From: CALUOB01 sp944322305
Lineage (GTDB): Bacteria; Actinomycetota; Coriobacteriia; Coriobacteriales; Coriobacteriaceae
Length of the DNA: 64,000 nucleotides
NCBI GenBank assembly: GCA_963931605.1
Contig: OZ007031.1
Location: 992,001 to 1,056,000 of the forward strand
Direction: 5' to 3'
The translations under genes were made by a program, and so were the position numbers. A model generated the notes under the pieces. The model was not told the origin of the DNA. It did no database searches and saw nothing but the letters and a program-made list of their open reading frames with translations. The stretch's first letter is position 1, and each line of letters starts with the position of its first letter. Shown here one piece after another: positions 63,391 through 64,000 of this stretch.

Positions 63391-64000
63391 CTACGCTTCG
63401 CCAAGCATCCAGTCGATCACGTTGACATGACGAATCCCGCGATAATCCCCCACCCCAACACGGTCGAGGGTCAAAACCGTCTTGGGATAGTTGTCCGCAA
63501 TCGCCTCAAGCGGCGCGAACTCTCGTTTGCGCGTCGACTCGTCGAGCACCGTCTGCGCAACCTGAAAGTATGCAGGGCCGCCATCGCCCATGGCAACGAA
63601 ATCGACCTCCGCCGCCCCGACCTTGCCAACGTAGACGAAACGGTAACGCCGCAGCAACTCGAGATAGACGGCATTCTCGAGCCGCCCGCCCAAATCCCCC
63701 TGCTCCTTTCCCAGCAGCCAAAATCGAAAGCCCAGGTCACCAAGATAGTATTTCTCGAGCGTCTCGAGGTGCTCTCTGCCCTTCAGGTCGTATCGCCCCA
63801 CCTTGAACGCCAGATAGTTCTCCATAAGCGCGTCGAGATAAGCCCCGGCCGTCGCGGGAGACGTCTTCATTCCCGCCTGGGTAAGCCCCGCGGCAACACG
63901 TTTGCGAGAAGTAATATTGCCCACATTGTCAGCAATAAACGACGTGAGATCCCTGAATGCCCTCATGTCCATGCGAGGATGCCGCGCCGCCACATCCTCA
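63391..64000 (-). CDS. DUF4143-containing ATPase, C-terminal part (5' part outside window)
   Basis: About 203 residues to the window edge: DLTSFIADNVGNITSRKRV, LEKYYLGDLGFRFWLLG, GGRLENAVYLELLRR and VGAAEVDFVAMGD are characteristic of the DUF4143 domain that follows the ATPase. The AAA part must lie right of 64000. LENAVYLELLRR carries the conserved Glu, and EVDFVA the acidic pair. Paralogue, not duplicate, of the gene at 60656. Confidence 0.88.
   Translation of the reverse strand, partial: EDVAARHPRMDMRAFRDLTSFIADNVGNITSRKRVAAGLTQAGMKTSPATAGAYLDALMENYLAFKVGRYDLKGREHLETLEKYYLGDLGFRFWLLGKEQGDLGGRLENAVYLELLRRYRFVYVGKVGAAEVDFVAMGDGGPAYFQVAQTVLDESTRKREFAPLEAIADNYPKTVLTLDRVGVGDYRGIRHVNVIDWMLGEA

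Overview
The window is high-GC actinobacterial DNA, most likely from a member of the Coriobacteriia (Olsenella/Collinsella-like). The support is the 16S sequence, an rRNA spacer without tRNA genes, an ATPase-SARP regulator, a NusG-like antiterminator heading a polysaccharide operon, and generally GC-rich codon use. The genus is an inference. No tRNA, CRISPR array or insertion sequence was seen.

Layout. 1-4.2 kb: housekeeping genes (Elp3 cut by the window edge, a SAM methyltransferase, a threonine aldolase-type PLP enzyme, a deoxyinosine DNA glycosylase). 4.2-9.7 kb: a complete rRNA operon on the minus strand (16S-23S-5S, read right to left). 9.7-16.4 kb: phosphoglucomutase, a zinc-phospholipase-like protein, and pheS-pheT behind a clear T-box leader. 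16.4-28.5 kb: a large ATPase-SARP regulator, DegV, YbaK, DUF389, VanZ-RDD, a GH13 glucan enzyme with a histone-H1-like Lys/Ala/Pro tail, an acyl-ACP thioesterase and a lone JetD-like Toprim protein. 28.6-34.5 kb: a lantibiotic/bacitracin-type ABC transporter (ATPase, two permeases), a YxeA-like protein, a DUF2442 protein and an OmpR-type two-component system, which together look like an antimicrobial-peptide sensing and immunity module. 34.9-36.8 kb: a patch of small, partly broken toxin-antitoxin-like genes.

36.9-49.9 kb is one minus-strand surface-polysaccharide operon. Reading from its promoter end: NusG/LoaP-like antiterminator, initiating phosphoglycosyltransferase, WecG/TagA-type transferase, UDP-GlcNAc 2-epimerase, GT2, Wzy polymerase, GT4, pyruvyl transferase, a MenD-like ThDP enzyme, an NAD-dependent epimerase and a Wzx flippase. 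Base composition changes abruptly, in places inside genes, which suggests cassette exchange by recombination. The leader holds a strong stem-loop and a repeated motif that could be the antiterminator's target.

50-64 kb is an accessory-rich tail: a PNPOx protein, a HEPN/MNT toxin-antitoxin pair whose antitoxin carries a RelB/DinJ-like domain, Ogt, YjbR, an HxlR regulator divergent from a flavin reductase, an ECF sigma/ABC transporter operon, a Phd-PIN pair, an esterase, two DUF4143 ATPases, remnants resembling an AbiE system, and an XRE regulator with a small membrane protein. A dispersed palindromic (REP-like) repeat sits against the stop codons of several minus-strand genes here.

The best candidates for something undescribed are the DinJ-MNT/HEPN module, the stand-alone JetD-like protein, the polysaccharide leader with its LoaP-like protein, the REP-like repeat family, and the H1-tailed GH13 enzyme.
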